Under the pieces are notes generated by a model, which had not been told where the DNA came from, searched no databases, and saw only the letters and a program-made list of their open reading frames with translations. A DNA stretch of 64,000 bases from CAWAND01 sp963807065 (GTDB lineage: Bacteria; Chloroflexota; Anaerolineae; Anaerolineales; E44-bin32), in the NCBI GenBank assembly GCA_963807065.1, contig CAWDZQ010000004.1, forward strand, positions 1,364,001 to 1,428,000, written 5' to 3'. Position numbers and translations under genes: made by a program. Below, one piece after another: positions 45,163-54,530 of the stretch (the first letter of the stretch is position 1; the number at the start of each line of letters is the position of its first letter).

Positions 45163-47298
45163 CTACGCGTGGCCTGCGAAGCGGCTCGTCGTCGGATCGG
45201 CCGGAACGATACCAAGCTCTTGGCCGAGCCGTTCTGCGTCTCCTCGATCTGGTAGGTTGTAGTAGGCGTCGGTCATCCACGAACGGAGTTCCGCCGATGT
45301 GGTCAGCCGGGAAGCTTCATCCACAATGGCCCCCAGGCTGTCTCCCAGCTGCACGCGCCTCTGGTGGACGGTCAGGGCTAGCTGGCTCAGGGTCCGGGGC
45401 GAGGCAGTCTGCAATCCCTCCGCGCGACCGGGGCCGTGGACGATATCCAGCGCCGCCTGGAGGTCGTGACCCCCCACCTGCGGACCGGGCTGGACTAGCG
45501 CTTGCGGTGGCGGATATGGCGATCGATGGCCAAGCGCCCAGCGAGACGCCGTGACTCGTCCGAAGCTGGTCACGGCCCCATGCATGTTGGCGCCGCGGTA
45601 GTATCCAAGGTCTCGCAAAGCCGTTCCCGGGTCGACGCCGAGCCGCTCCATGGCCCGGAAGGCGTTTCCGCCCAGAACCACACCTTCTCCCAACCTGGCA
45701 CTCGCTTCCTCTCTCGGCAGGCCGATCGAAGCCGCAGATTTTTCATCACCCGCAAATCGCTGTTCGAGCTCCTCCCGGGCAGTAGTCAGGCCGGCAGCCG
45801 AGTCGACGGGTTCTGTGATGCGTGGAATCAAGCCGGGGGATGCGTTGTGCCCGGCCGTGTCCAGGGCCCCGCCGCCCACCAGGCCGCGGCCGAAGCCGCG
45901 GGCGATCGGGTTTCTCGAGGCGGCCAGCGCATGCCCGATGGAACCCGCCAGGTCGGAGACCTTCCGGGAGCTGCCGAAGGTACCTCCGGCAATACCGGCA
46001 GTTGTGCCTGCCGTCGACAGCCCGCTAGCCAATTTGCCTCCAGAAAGCCCGGCGCCCGCAAGAGGACCAGGAGCGGATCCTCCTCCAAGCACCCCGGCGC
46101 CTCCCCCAAGCATCCCGCCGACAGCCGGGGCCAGGGCGAAGCCGGCGGCCAGTGCCCCCAGCTGGAGAACCCCCATCGTGCTGCCCCAGGCCTTCTTGGT
46201 GATTTCCATAGCAGCGCCGTACACGAGCTTGCCGACCATCGAATTCATGGCGATCAGAACCGAGATGATTCCCAGAGCGATCAGCATGCCCAAGATGGCG
46301 GTGGCTATTCCGCTGCTGAGGGCGTTGGCTTTGGCGGCCAGCATGCCCGCCAGGGTCAACAGCAGGTAGTTCGCCGGCCCCAAAAGAAGGGTCAGGACAG
46401 TGGCCTTGGTCCACAGGCCGCGAAGCCAGGCCAAAGGTTGGATCGACCCCATGATGAAGATCACAGGCGCAAGTGCGACCAGAAGCAGGAAGAGGACTTC
46501 CCGGGCGAGCAAGGCGATGGTAATGCTTCCCACTACGGCAATCATGGTGAAGAGGGCGAAGAAACCCAGGAAGAGCTGCATAAGGGGACCGGCGGCTTCA
46601 AGAAGCTGCAGGTTCACGAAGGCGCCCAGGAGTTGGTCGCCCAGGTTCCAGTCCTGAACGGCCGCGTGGCCCATGCTCTCTCCAACCGCCATCGACATGG
46701 CGTTAGACAGATCGATGGCTTTTTCCAGCAGGAAGTAGCTAGCGGTGGCGGCGCCCACTCCGATGAGCCAGCTCAGCAGAGCTTCGCGGGCATCGGCGTA
46801 GCCCGTGATGGAGGTCACACCTTCGCGCATGGCCGACCCGACGGTGATCATCAGGGCCAGTGGAATCAGTACACCGGCTACAGCGGCCATCGCTCGCCAT
46901 GCTCGCAGACGCAGGTCCTGAAGCGTCCCTCCGGTGGCGCCATTCGGCAGGAGCCAGCCTGTCGCCGTGTTGAGCGTTTCTTTCATCGGCGCAAGCGCTT
47001 CGATGGCGGCCTTACTAAAAAGCTCTCCCAGCGCTGTCCTAACGCCCTCGGCCAGCGTTTCAAAAGGGAAGAAGATCGTCTGGATGATGGTCTGGAGGAT
47101 CGTTTCGGAGGGCGGCTCCTCGTCGGCAGCGCCAGGGTTGCCCGGGGGAGGTTCAGGGGGCAGGGGGCCGGAAGAAGTGTTCCATCCCGAGTGGACCGAC
47201 GACAGGTCAGCGTTCGCAGCAAGTCCGAAACTAGTCGAAGCGGCGAGCATTCCAAGGGTGACGCAGGTTCCGAGTAGAAGTCTAGTCCGGGGCGTCAT
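45163..47298 (-). CDS. VirB6/TrbL-like polytopic membrane protein
   Basis: 711 residues. Signal-like N-terminus (RLLLGTCVTLGMLAASTSFG), five to six membrane segments between about residues 130 and 410 (EVLFLLLVALAPVIFIMGSI, IATAILGMLIALGIISVLIA), Gly-rich linker, and a soluble C-terminal third. This is the layout of VirB6/TrbL channel proteins. No motif gives a specific function beyond that. Confidence 0.65.
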   Translation of the reverse strand: MTPRTRLLLGTCVTLGMLAASTSFGLAANADLSSVHSGWNTSSGPLPPEPPPGNPGAADEEPPSETILQTIIQTIFFPFETLAEGVRTALGELFSKAAIEALAPMKETLNTATGWLLPNGATGGTLQDLRLRAWRAMAAVAGVLIPLALMITVGSAMREGVTSITGYADAREALLSWLIGVGAATASYFLLEKAIDLSNAMSMAVGESMGHAAVQDWNLGDQLLGAFVNLQLLEAAGPLMQLFLGFFALFTMIAVVGSITIALLAREVLFLLLVALAPVIFIMGSIQPLAWLRGLWTKATVLTLLLGPANYLLLTLAGMLAAKANALSSGIATAILGMLIALGIISVLIAMNSMVGKLVYGAAMEITKKAWGSTMGVLQLGALAAGFALAPAVGGMLGGGAGVLGGGSAPGPLAGAGLSGGKLASGLSTAGTTAGIAGGTFGSSRKVSDLAGSIGHALAASRNPIARGFGRGLVGGGALDTAGHNASPGLIPRITEPVDSAAGLTTAREELEQRFAGDEKSAASIGLPREEASARLGEGVVLGGNAFRAMERLGVDPGTALRDLGYYRGANMHGAVTSFGRVTASRWALGHRSPYPPPQALVQPGPQVGGHDLQAALDIVHGPGRAEGLQTASPRTLSQLALTVHQRRVQLGDSLGAIVDEASRLTTSAELRSWMTDAYYNLPDRGDAERLGQELGIVPADPTTSRFAGHA

Positions 47299-47331
47299 GG
47301 ACCAAGATGGAGCGTCCGTCGTCGCACTGGC

Positions 47332-47826
47332 CTATTGTCCGGGAAGGGGTACGGGGTTGGTGATCTCGAAGTCCCAGCCGCCCCCGGAGGTGAATTGTTG
47401 GGACACTTCGTCGGCGATCAGGTTGACCAGAGGCAGCGTCATCAACGCCACGACGAAAATGACCACACCGGTGGCCAGATTCATGAATTCCAATGACACG
47501 CGACCGGTGGCACCGAACTGCTGGGCCACCTGGGCTCCGAGACCGCTCTTGACCGACCCAACAGCGAAGACCAGGAACATGAGGGCGTAGGCCACCTGGA
47601 TGAAGAGCTTGCCCAGGGTCGCAAGGATGCTGACCATCTTGCCGGCGGCGCCGTTCACGGAGTCATCTGGACCAGATCCCTGGGCATGGGCTGGCAAGGA
47701 TGGGGCAAGGATCATCATGATTAGGGAGAGGACAAGAAGGACCCTTGACGCGCGCCAACTCCACAAAGCGGCCTTGTCAAGGAGCACGGGAAGTTGTGGG
47801 AATAGATGACTGGGCCGATGGGCCAT
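47332..47826 (-). CDS. VirB2-like pilin candidate
   Basis: 164 residues. A long signal segment (RVLLVLSLIMMILAPSLPAH, AHA cleavage site), then two hydrophobic helices (LFIQVAYALMFLVFAVGSVK; TGVVIFVVALMTLPLVNLIA), the VirB2/TrbC layout, though longer than most pilins. First gene of the minus-strand T4SS operon. Confidence 0.55.
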   Translation of the reverse strand: MAHRPSHLFPQLPVLLDKAALWSWRASRVLLVLSLIMMILAPSLPAHAQGSGPDDSVNGAAGKMVSILATLGKLFIQVAYALMFLVFAVGSVKSGLGAQVAQQFGATGRVSLEFMNLATGVVIFVVALMTLPLVNLIADEVSQQFTSGGGWDFEITNPVPLPGQ

Positions 47827-48245
47827 GGCTCACGCCCCTTTCGGACCAGGCCAAGCGCCTGATCGTGTGACCCGACTTTAGCATTCCGAGACGAGTGGTG
47901 ACGTTATGGACTCGTTACACGGACGGGTGTAGGAAAAGGGACAAGATGAGGCGGATAGGTTAGCTGTTCACTGGGGGCCGTACAATCGGGAGCGCCGGGC
48001 TGTGCGCTTGTCTTGCGGTGAATTGTCGGCTACTTGAGAAGACGGTAAGATGGGAGCAACCTGATGGGAGAACTCTCTTCCGGAGAGTCTGCTCTCTTCA
48101 TCTACTAGTAGGCATGAAATCGTCTATCGCTCAGAAGCAGCATGCTATAGGGACCACATTCCTGAGAAGTCCGAACCAGTCATTGATAGATGTCGGCCGA
48201 AGAAGATAGCCACATGTCAGGCAGCCACCTTCGCGAGGCGAACAG
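47827..48245. other. Intergenic region between T4SS operon and cassette array
   Basis: About 420 bases. It should hold the T4SS promoter (minus strand), which I could not place with confidence. A six-base hairpin (ACTCTC/GAGAGT, 48072-48088) is the only structure seen. No attC core is recognisable here, so the left border of the array is undefined. Confidence 0.35.
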
Positions 48246-48713
48246 ATGACGAAATGGGCTAATCGTGAGGCCTCCATACCGAATCCGGCACTGGAACCAT
48301 TTGGCGTATTGGTGGGTGAATGGACTACAGTTGGCACCCACCCCATGGTGCCAGGTAAGACGTTTCATGGTCACACTTCCTTCGAATGGTTGGAGGGTGG
48401 TGCATTCTTGCTGATGCACTCTGAGATTGAGGAACCGGAGATTCCAACAGGTATCGCCATATTCGGCACTGACGATTCAGCCAATGAGTGTCATATGCTC
48501 TATTTCGACGAACGCGGTGTTTCGAGGAGATATCAGGTTTCCCTTCGCAACGGCATCTGGAAGTTGTGGAGAGACACTGTCGAGTTTTCACAGAGGATCA
48601 ATGCTACGATCTCCGAAGATGGGCTTACCATCATCTCCAAGGGGGAACTGTCAAGGGATAGTGGCGTCACATGGGAGGGCGATCTAGAGCTGACTTACAC
48701 GCGGGCAGAGTAA
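48246..48713 (+). CDS. Cassette gene 1: DUF1579-like protein
   Basis: 155-residue single-domain protein, lipocalin-like beta barrel by pattern: EPFGVLVGEWTTVGTHPMVP, SFEWLEGGAFLLMHSEIE, YFDERGVSRRYQVSLRNGIW, GKGELS-like end. Similar proteins are annotated DUF1579/hypothetical. No enzymatic motif. It is the leftmost gene with an attC-like 3' region (48741-48849). Confidence 0.65.
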   Translation: MTKWANREASIPNPALEPFGVLVGEWTTVGTHPMVPGKTFHGHTSFEWLEGGAFLLMHSEIEEPEIPTGIAIFGTDDSANECHMLYFDERGVSRRYQVSLRNGIWKLWRDTVEFSQRINATISEDGLTIISKGELSRDSGVTWEGDLELTYTRAE

Positions 48714-48740
48714 CTTGCCGCTCGAAGGAAACGAGAACTG

Positions 48741-48849
48741 TGAACGAGCCGGGGATGCTGGGCGAGTTTGGCGTGATTGATGTATGCTCAGGATGGTCCT
48801 GGGGCAGGGTGGCGCATGGCCCCGGCCGATCAGCTCGAGGCCGTTAGGC
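48741..48849 (+). repeat. attC-like site 1, 5' arm altered
   Basis: The 3' arm CCCCGGCCGATCAGCTCGAG and R' core GTTAGGC (48843-48849) and the loop (GGGATGCTGGGCGAGTTTGG) match the other attC sites of the array. The 5' arm is replaced after TGAACGAGCCGGGGA (48741-48755) and no RYYYAAC core is present, so the site is truncated or recombined. Confidence 0.6.
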
Positions 48850-48930
48850 GTTGTTCGCGTATCCTGTGATTCCACCCCGTGGAACAGAACGAATCAGAAA
48901 TATCAACAAGAAAGCAACAGGAGAATGACC

Positions 48931-49503
48931 ATGAGCAAAGTAATCGTAACCGAATTCGTCTCACTCGACGGCGTTATTGAGGCCCCAGGCGGAGGCGAGG
49001 GTTTCAAACACGCAGGTTGGACGTTCAAGATCAGTCGCGGGAACGATGGTGACCAATTCAAGCTAGACGAGACCCGCGACTCAGAGGCTCTGCTGCTGGG
49101 ACGGGTGACATATGAAGGCTTTGCCGCAGCCTGGCCGTCGCGGAAGGGCGATTTCGCTGACAAGTTAAACAGCATGCCCAAGTTCGTCGTCTCCTCGACA
49201 CTCAAGGAGCCTGAATGGAACAATTCGACGGTGCTCAAGGGTGATGTGGTGGAGGAGATCCAGAAGCTAAGGCAGAGGCTGGGTGGGAACATCGTCGTCC
49301 ACGGCAGCGCCCAACTCGTGCAGACGCTTGTCGAACACGACCTCATTGATGAGTTGCGGCTGATGGTGTTCCCTGTCATCCTCGGGACGGGCAAGCGCCT
49401 CTTCGGCAACATGAGCGACAAAAAGTCCCTTCGGCTAGTCAGCTCGAAGACGGTTGGCGACGGCGTCGTCATCCTCATCTATGGGCTAGCACGGGATCAG
49501 TAA
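48931..49503 (+). CDS. Cassette gene 2: dihydrofolate reductase/RibD-C family protein
   Basis: 190 residues. IVTEFVSLDGVIEAPGGGEG, ALLLGRVTYEGFAAAWP, NIVVHGSAQLVQTLVEHDLI, DELRLMVFPVILGTGKRLFG are the RibD C-terminal/DHFR-like family. Probably NADPH-dependent reductase; true DHFR function and trimethoprim resistance are not implied. ATG 48931 is seven bases after CAGGAG. Flanked by R' core 48843 and attC 49538, so a complete cassette. Confidence 0.8.
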   Translation: MSKVIVTEFVSLDGVIEAPGGGEGFKHAGWTFKISRGNDGDQFKLDETRDSEALLLGRVTYEGFAAAWPSRKGDFADKLNSMPKFVVSSTLKEPEWNNSTVLKGDVVEEIQKLRQRLGGNIVVHGSAQLVQTLVEHDLIDELRLMVFPVILGTGKRLFGNMSDKKSLRLVSSKTVGDGVVILIYGLARDQ

Positions 49504-49537
49504 GCCTTCCCTGAAGCGGTGACCACGAATCCGCAAC

Positions 49538-49597
49538 GCCTAACAACCGGTTGCAGTGGACGACGCTCCGCGCCGCCGCTGAACCGGAGCATTAGAT
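49538..49597 (+). repeat. attC site 2 (60 bp)
   Basis: R'' core GCCTAAC (49538-49544), then AACCGGTTGCAG, a GC-rich centre, CTGAACCGGAGC, and an R' core reading ATTAGAT (49591-49597; consensus GTTRRRY, first base changed). CGGTTGCAG pairs with CTGAACCG leaving one extra G, the extrahelical base expected of attC; CAGTGG pairs with CCGCTG. It is shorter than and different from the other sites of the array. Confidence 0.8.
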
Positions 49598-49675
49598 GCT
49601 ATGGGGGATGAAGATACGGGTCGCTGCTGATAAGCTCCTTGAAACTCTCGGTTCAAGAGAAAGGAGCGCAACATC

Positions 49676-50820
49676 ATGGCAGCGGCCCGCAGTCACGAGT
49701 ATAGCGTATTCGAATCGGTGCTGTATCTGGCCTTCGAACTGAGCAACACAAAGTGGAAACTGGGGTTCACGACAGGGCCGAGTCGCCGGCCACGCGAGCG
49801 GAGCATCACCGCCGGGGATCTGGAAGCTCTCCAGGAGGAGATCGGGCGAGCGAAGAAGCGGTTCGATCTGCCTGAGAGCAGCCGGGTGGTGAGCTGCTAC
49901 GAGGCGGGCAGAGACGCCTTCTGGTTCACAGGTATTTGGAACAGCAAGGGATCGAGAACCTGGTGGTGGACAGCTCGAGCATCCAGGTGAACCGACGGGC
50001 CCGACAGGCCAAGACTGACCGGATGGACTTGGAGAAACTTCTGGGGCAGCTGATCCGGTACCGGGGAGGGGACCGGGAGGTGTGGAGCGTGGTGCGGGTG
50101 CCGAGCGTGGAGGCGGAGGACAACCGGCAGTTACACCGGGAACTGGAAACCCTGAAGAAGGATCGGACGCGGCACATCAACCGGATCAAGTCGTTCCTGG
50201 TGGGGCAGGGCATCCGGCTGAAGGTGGGGAGTGATTTCCTGGAAGAGATTGAACGGGTGCGCAAATGGGATGGCTCAGCGCTCCCGGCCAGTTTGAAAAC
50301 CCGGCTTCAGCGAGAGTATCAGCGGCTTCAGCTGCTGCAGGCCCAGGTCAAGGAGCTGGAGCAGGCGCGGGTGGAGGCGATCCGGCATGGGGAAGACGAG
50401 AGTGTGGAGGTGGTGCGCAAGCTGCTGCGGCTGAACGGGATCGGGCAGAACGCCGGCTGGCTGTTCGGGATGGAGTTCTTCAGTTGGCGGAAGTTCAACA
50501 ATAGGAAGGAAGTGGGGGCCCTGGCCGGTCTGGTGCCGATGCCGAGGCAGAGTGGCGACAGCTACCGGGAGCAGGGGATCAGCAAAGCCGGCAACCGGCA
50601 CGTTCGGGGGATGGCGATCGAGATAGCATGGGGGTGGCTGCGGTTTCAGCCAGAGAGTGAGCTGACGAAGTGGTATGAGGAGAGATTTGGCCATGGGAGC
50701 AAACGGATCCGGAAGATCGGGATCGTGGCGCTGGCCAGGAAGCTGCTGATTGAGCTATGGCGCTATTTGGAGACGGGGGCCATTCCTGAGGGGGCGGTGC
50801 TGAAGACACGGTTGATCTGA
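49676..50820 (+). pseudogene. IS110-family transposase, copy A1 (frameshifted)
   Basis: Same gene as 53385-54530 but one base shorter: near 49930 the sequence TGGTTCACAGGTATTTGG lacks a base relative to the intact copy, ending the first frame at 49990. DEDD-type N-terminal domain and the C-terminal LNGIGQNAGWLFGMEFFSW, LAGLVPMPRQSGDSYREQG and GISKAGNRHVRGMAIEIAWG blocks (Tnp20 domain with the IS110 serine region) are intact downstream. Confidence 0.82.
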
Positions 50821-51128
50821 AAGGGACGGAAAAGGAGAGAACAGGCAAGCAGGACAACAAGGCTGGTGTGAGCAGCTCGTTACTCCGCCGGGTCCGAAGG
50901 GACCGAGCGTTAGATGGGGCGCTCACCAGAGCTTCCAGGATCGCCGACGAGCGAACAAAGCATTGGGTGACCGGCCAAAGACGAGCCGGCACGGATAGAA
51001 GGTAGTTCGAGGCACTTGGTGCCCGACGCCAAAGGGAAGCTGCCAGCATGCGTGACCCGGGGGCTGTTGTGGAGGAAACGATCACTTGCTAAATTGGGGC
51101 TTGACAGCAGCGCCTACATAGAAGGCGG
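50821..51128 (+). ncRNA. Candidate bridge/seekRNA region of element A, copy 1
   Basis: Non-coding DNA between transposase stop and element end. Hairpin GGTCC-GAAG-GGACC (50891-50905) is followed by GCGTTAGATG (50907-50916), the sequence of the attC R' target; before it, CTCCGCC (50883-50889) is complementary to GGCGGAG at the right junction. A second hairpin CCGGC/GCCGG is followed by ATAGAAGG (50995-51002), identical to the element's right end (51118-51125). This matches target loop then donor loop of a bridge RNA; inferred, not shown. Confidence 0.6.
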
Positions 51129-51218
51129 AGCCGCCGAGGCCGGTAGCTTCGAGCGTCCACGGGCCAGGTATCCTATGCTAGACACCCTCGCAACATCATC
51201 TTGTTTCGGAGGATTTGC

Positions 51219-51705
51219 ATGAGCAAGGGAACATCGAAGAAGGACCCGTCCAAAGCCAAGCCGGTGACATTCCGTGCCACGAATTCTGCGCACAGGCAAG
51301 AACACAGCAGGAATCGAAGTCCCAGGCGACGTGCTCGACCGTCTCGGGGGAGGCAAGCGTCCTCTTATATGGGTGACGGTGAAGCATCACACCTACCGTA
51401 GCGCAATCGGTGCCATGGATGGAAGGCCGATGATCCCCCTGAGTGCAGCAAACCGGAAATCTGCCGGGGTAGAAGGCGGAGAGAAGTTCGAGATAACCAT
51501 CAGCCTTGACCTTAAGCCACGCACGGTGACCCCCCCGAAGGATTTGAGGGCCGCGCTTGTCGAGGCGGGGGCGCTTGGAGCATTCGAGAAGTTGGCGCCT
51601 TCGATGCAGAAGGAGTACGTTCGGCAAGTGGTAGAAGCCAAGGCTGTCGAAACCCGCCAGAGAAGGAAAGCAAAGATCGTCGGAAGACTGACCGAAGGCG
51701 GTTAG
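51219..51705 (+). pseudogene. Cassette gene 3: DUF1905/YdeI-like protein (frameshifted)
   Basis: Begins MSKGTSKKDPSKAKPVTFRAT from ATG 51219 (GGAGG six bases upstream), then shifts by one base near 51285; the rest reads ILRTGKNTAGIEVPGDVL, then GGEKFEITISLDLKPRTVTP and LRAALVEAGALGAFEKLAPS to TAG 51705. DUF1905 plus YdeI/OmpD-associated domain, implicated in bacteriocin or cell-envelope protection in some bacteria. One extra base in CCACGAATTCTG explains the break. Confidence 0.75.
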
Positions 51706-51783
51706 GGGAGTTCGGATCCGGCACATTGCGTCCCTCGCCAAGGGGGATCTAGCCCTGCCGGGCGAGCCTCGTCTCCGCCTAAC

Positions 51784-52013
51784 ATCTATGAAAGCACGTC
51801 CCCTGTCAATAGCCTCTGTCGTTAAATGAATTTCTTCTCCCCGGTCGGGGAGTTTTCTTTCGTCTGTTGACCTCCAGCGTTTCAAAGCCCAGCCGGTCTC
51901 GCCGGAAACATCTATCCCGTAGGACACCGGGACGGTGTTCGCCCTCAATGGGGCATGAGTACGTTCGCCGGGGGCGGCCCAATCATCTCGCGGATCTCAA
52001 AGGATCCATGTTA
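51784..52013 (-). ncRNA. Candidate bridge/seekRNA region, IS1111-like copy 1
   Basis: Read on the minus strand after the transposase: CCTAACAT (complement of 52008-52015, overlapping the TAA stop), hairpin GGATC-CTTTGA-GATCC, then the complement of AATCATCTCGC (51981-51991). These equal the left target CCTAACAT (51778-51785) and are complementary to the right target AATCATCTCGC (53184-53194). Further on, AACATCTAT (51907-51915) equals the left end of the element (51781-51789), a donor-guide candidate next to a CCGG/CCGG stem. Confidence 0.65.
51916..51938 (+). repeat. 23-bp hairpin insertion, occurrence 1
   Basis: CCCGTA followed by GGACACCGGGACGGTGT. It interrupts CATCTAT/TCGCCCTC, which is continuous in IS copy 4 (62656-62670). 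ACACC and GGTGT pair around GGGAC. Other occurrences: 57911-57933, 58315-58337, 60436-60458, 60840-60862. Confidence 0.8.
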
Positions 52014-53113
52014 GGTCCGGACCTGCCCCTGGCTGAGCGAGACAGGGGATTTCAACCCTGCAGGGAGCCAATTGGGCGGCTCCCGGTAGGGCTCACCCTT
52101 CTTGAGAACCCAGTAGGTGGCTTCCGCCAAGTAGCGAGCGGTGGCACCCACTGCAACGGCGTGGCCCTTTCGGCGGCGTGTCCGTTCGAAGAGGTGCACG
52201 ACGTACTTCTTGCGCCAGTTGGGGTGATGGCGCTGATGGACGATGACGTTGGCGGCTTCGATGAAAGCCCATTTCAGGTAGGTGTTGCACTGTTTGACCA
52301 TTCGTCCATAGTGCGCCTTGCCGGCACTTGAGCTGAGCTTGGGAACCAAACCGCAGTAACTGGCGAAGTGTTTGGGGGAGGGGAAACGGTCGATCGAGCC
52401 GACTTCCCTGTCGATGACGATGGCCAGCACCTTGGCGGGGCCCGGGACGGTCTGAACGAGCTGGATGGTGGGTGTGGTCTGGATGCGTTGGACAATGCGA
52501 TCTTCCAACTGTTTGATATGTACGTTGAGAGCATCCAGGAGCTGAAGCTGCTGGCGAGTGCAGCGGGCGGTCTCGGCCGGCATCTCAACCAGCAGGGCTT
52601 CAAGATCCGCCCGCCACTTGGCGCTGAAGATGTCACTGGCGGTGTCGAGCGAGAGGGCGAACTTGGCCAGGGTGGAAGAGATGCGGTTCTTGACCCGGGT
52701 CCGGTGGCCGGCGAAGGTCATCCGGGTGCGGGGCAGCTCCCTCTCATCGCGAGGCTGGCAGGAGGGATCCACACAGAGGGGAGCTTGCCCAGGTAGAGCA
52801 GGGTGGCCAGGCCCTTGGCGTCGAGCTTGTCGGTCTTGTGGATGTTGCCCATCATGACCTTGGCCTTGGCGGCGTGGGCCAAGAGGGGAAAGCAGCCGGC
52901 GTCTTCGATTTCGTTGACGATCCAGTACCAGTTCCCGATCGTTTCGAGGGCGACCGGCGTGCCCTCTGGGAACTGGGATAGGAAGGCTGAAATCGTGCCT
53001 GGTGAATGGCCAACCCTCCTTTGCTGGATGAGCGATCCCGCTTCATCCAGGACGGCAAAGATGGAGAAATGTTTGTGAGCATCGCAGCCGACCGTATAAT
53101 CGAAGTGAACCAT
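52011..53113 (-). pseudogene. IS110-family transposase, copy 1 (frameshifted)
   Basis: Starts MVHFDYTVGCDAHKHFSIF at 53113 with AGGAGG upstream. DEDD domain (TVGCDAHKHF; HKTDKLDAKGLATLLYLGKL) reads to VWIPP, where one base is missing near 52755; the rest (RELPRTRMTFAGHRTRVKN; LVQTVPGPAKVLAIVIDREV; FASYCGLVPKLSSSAGKAHY) continues in the other frame to TAA 52011. Confidence 0.82.
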
Positions 53114-53384
53114 GCTGCACCTCCTGTGGGCGGACAGGGACTTCGACACTCCCAGTCTAGCGGGAGGTGCAGTGCTTTCATCTAATCATCTCGCTGGATC
53201 GGACCGGGGATGCGGGGCGAGTTTGGTGTGTTTGTTGTATGCTCAGGGAGGCTCGGGGGCGGGGCGGATGCGTGGCCCCGGCCGATCAGCTCGAAGGCGT
53301 TAGATGCTATGGGGGGATGAAGATACGGGTCGCTGCTGATAAGCTCCTTGAAACTCTCAGATCAAGAGAAAGGAGCGCAACATC

Positions 53385-54530
53385 ATGGCAGCGGCCCGCA
53401 GTCACGAGTATAGCGTATTGGAACAAGTACTGTATCTGGCCTTCGAACTGAGCAACACAAAGTGGAAACTGGGGTTCACGACGGGGCCAGGGCGGCGGCC
53501 CCGCGAGCGGAGCATCACCGCCGGGGATCTGGAAGCTCTCCAGGAGGAGATCGGGCGAGCGAAGAAGCGGTTCGATCTGCCTGAGAGCAGTCGAGTGGTG
53601 AGCTGCTACGAGGCGGGACGGGATAGTTTTTGGCTTCATCGATATCTGGAGCAGCAAGGGATCGAGAACCTGGTGGTGGACAGCTCGAGCATTCAGGTGA
53701 ACCGACGGGCCCGACAGGCCAAGACTGACCGGATGGACTTGGAGAAACTTCTGGGGCAGCTGATCCGGTACCGGGGAGGGGACCGGGAGGTGTGGAGCGT
53801 GGTGCGGGTGCCGAGCGTGGAGGCGGAGGACAACCGGCAGTTACACCGGGAACTGGAAACCCTGAAGAAGGATCGGACGCGGCACATCAACCGGATCAAG
53901 TCGTTCCTGGTGGGGCAGGGCATCCGGCTGAAGGTGGGGAGTGATTTCCTGGAAGAGATTGAACGGGTGCGCAAATGGGATGGCTCAGCGCTCCCGGCCA
54001 GTTTGAAAACCCGGCTTCAGCGAGAGTATCAGCGGCTTCAGCTGCTGCAGGCCCAGGTCAAGGAGCTGGAGCAGGCGCGGGTGGAGGCGATCCGGCATGG
54101 GGAAGACGAGAGTGTGGAGGTGGTGCGCAAGCTGCTGCGGCTGAACGGGATCGGGCAGAACGCCGGCTGGCTGTTCGGGATGGAGTTCTTCAGTTGGCGG
54201 AAGTTCAACAATAGGAAGGAAGTGGGGGCCCTGGCCGGTCTGGTGCCGATGCCGAGGCAGAGTGGCGACAGCTACCGGGAGCAGGGGATCAGCAAAGCCG
54301 GCAACCGGCACGTTCGGGGGATGGCGATCGAGATAGCATGGGGGTGGCTGCGGTTTCAGCCAGAGAGTGAGCTGACGAAGTGGTATGAGGAGAGATTTGG
54401 CCATGGGAGCAAACGGATCCGGAAGATCGGGATCGTGGCGCTGGCCAGGAAGCTGCTGATTGAGCTATGGCGCTATTTGGAGACGGGGGCCATTCCTGAG
54501 GGGGCGGTGCTGAAGACACGGTTGATCTGA
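53385..54530 (+). CDS. IS110-family transposase, copy A2 (intact)
   Basis: 381 residues. N-terminal DEDD (RuvC-like) domain from residue 15 to 160 (SRVVSCYEAGRDSFWLHRYL; QAKTDRMDLEKLLGQLIRYR), coiled middle, C-terminal Tnp20 domain with GLVPMPRQSGDSYREQGISK and KAGNRHVRGM. ATG 53385 after AAAGGAG. Full length and intact, so it may move both copies. Confidence 0.88.
   Translation: MAAARSHEYSVLEQVLYLAFELSNTKWKLGFTTGPGRRPRERSITAGDLEALQEEIGRAKKRFDLPESSRVVSCYEAGRDSFWLHRYLEQQGIENLVVDSSSIQVNRRARQAKTDRMDLEKLLGQLIRYRGGDREVWSVVRVPSVEAEDNRQLHRELETLKKDRTRHINRIKSFLVGQGIRLKVGSDFLEEIERVRKWDGSALPASLKTRLQREYQRLQLLQAQVKELEQARVEAIRHGEDESVEVVRKLLRLNGIGQNAGWLFGMEFFSWRKFNNRKEVGALAGLVPMPRQSGDSYREQGISKAGNRHVRGMAIEIAWGWLRFQPESELTKWYEERFGHGSKRIRKIGIVALARKLLIELWRYLETGAIPEGAVLKTRLI

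Larger units (their letters stand above)
49592..51128 (+). mobile_element. IS110-type element A, first copy
   Basis: About 1.54 kb, nearly identical to 53301-54838. Shared sequence begins within TTAGATGCTATGG of the attC R' end and stops after ATAGAAGGCGG. One transposase gene, no obvious long terminal inverted repeats, and a 300-bp non-coding 3' region, as in IS110/IS1111-type elements. Confidence 0.8.
51784..53183 (-). mobile_element. IS1111-like element, copy 1
   Basis: About 1.4 kb. Subterminal inverted repeats ATGAAAGCAC (left, from 51788) and GTGCTTTCAT (right, to 53181). Transposase on the minus strand; about 230 bp of non-coding DNA at its 3' side. Inserted just after the RYYYAAC core of an attC. 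It carries the 23-bp hairpin insertion at 51916-51938. Confidence 0.85.
51777..53305 (+). repeat. attC site 3, split by IS1111-like copy 1
   Basis: R'' core GCCTAAC (51777-51783) on the left of the IS. On the right, AATCATCTCGCTGGATCGGA (53184-53203) with CCGGGG begins the 5' arm, and the 3' arm CCGATCAGCTCGA ends in R' core GTTAGAT (53299-53305). CTGGATCGG pairs with CCGATCAG leaving an extra G. Without the IS the site is about 130 bp. Confidence 0.78.
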
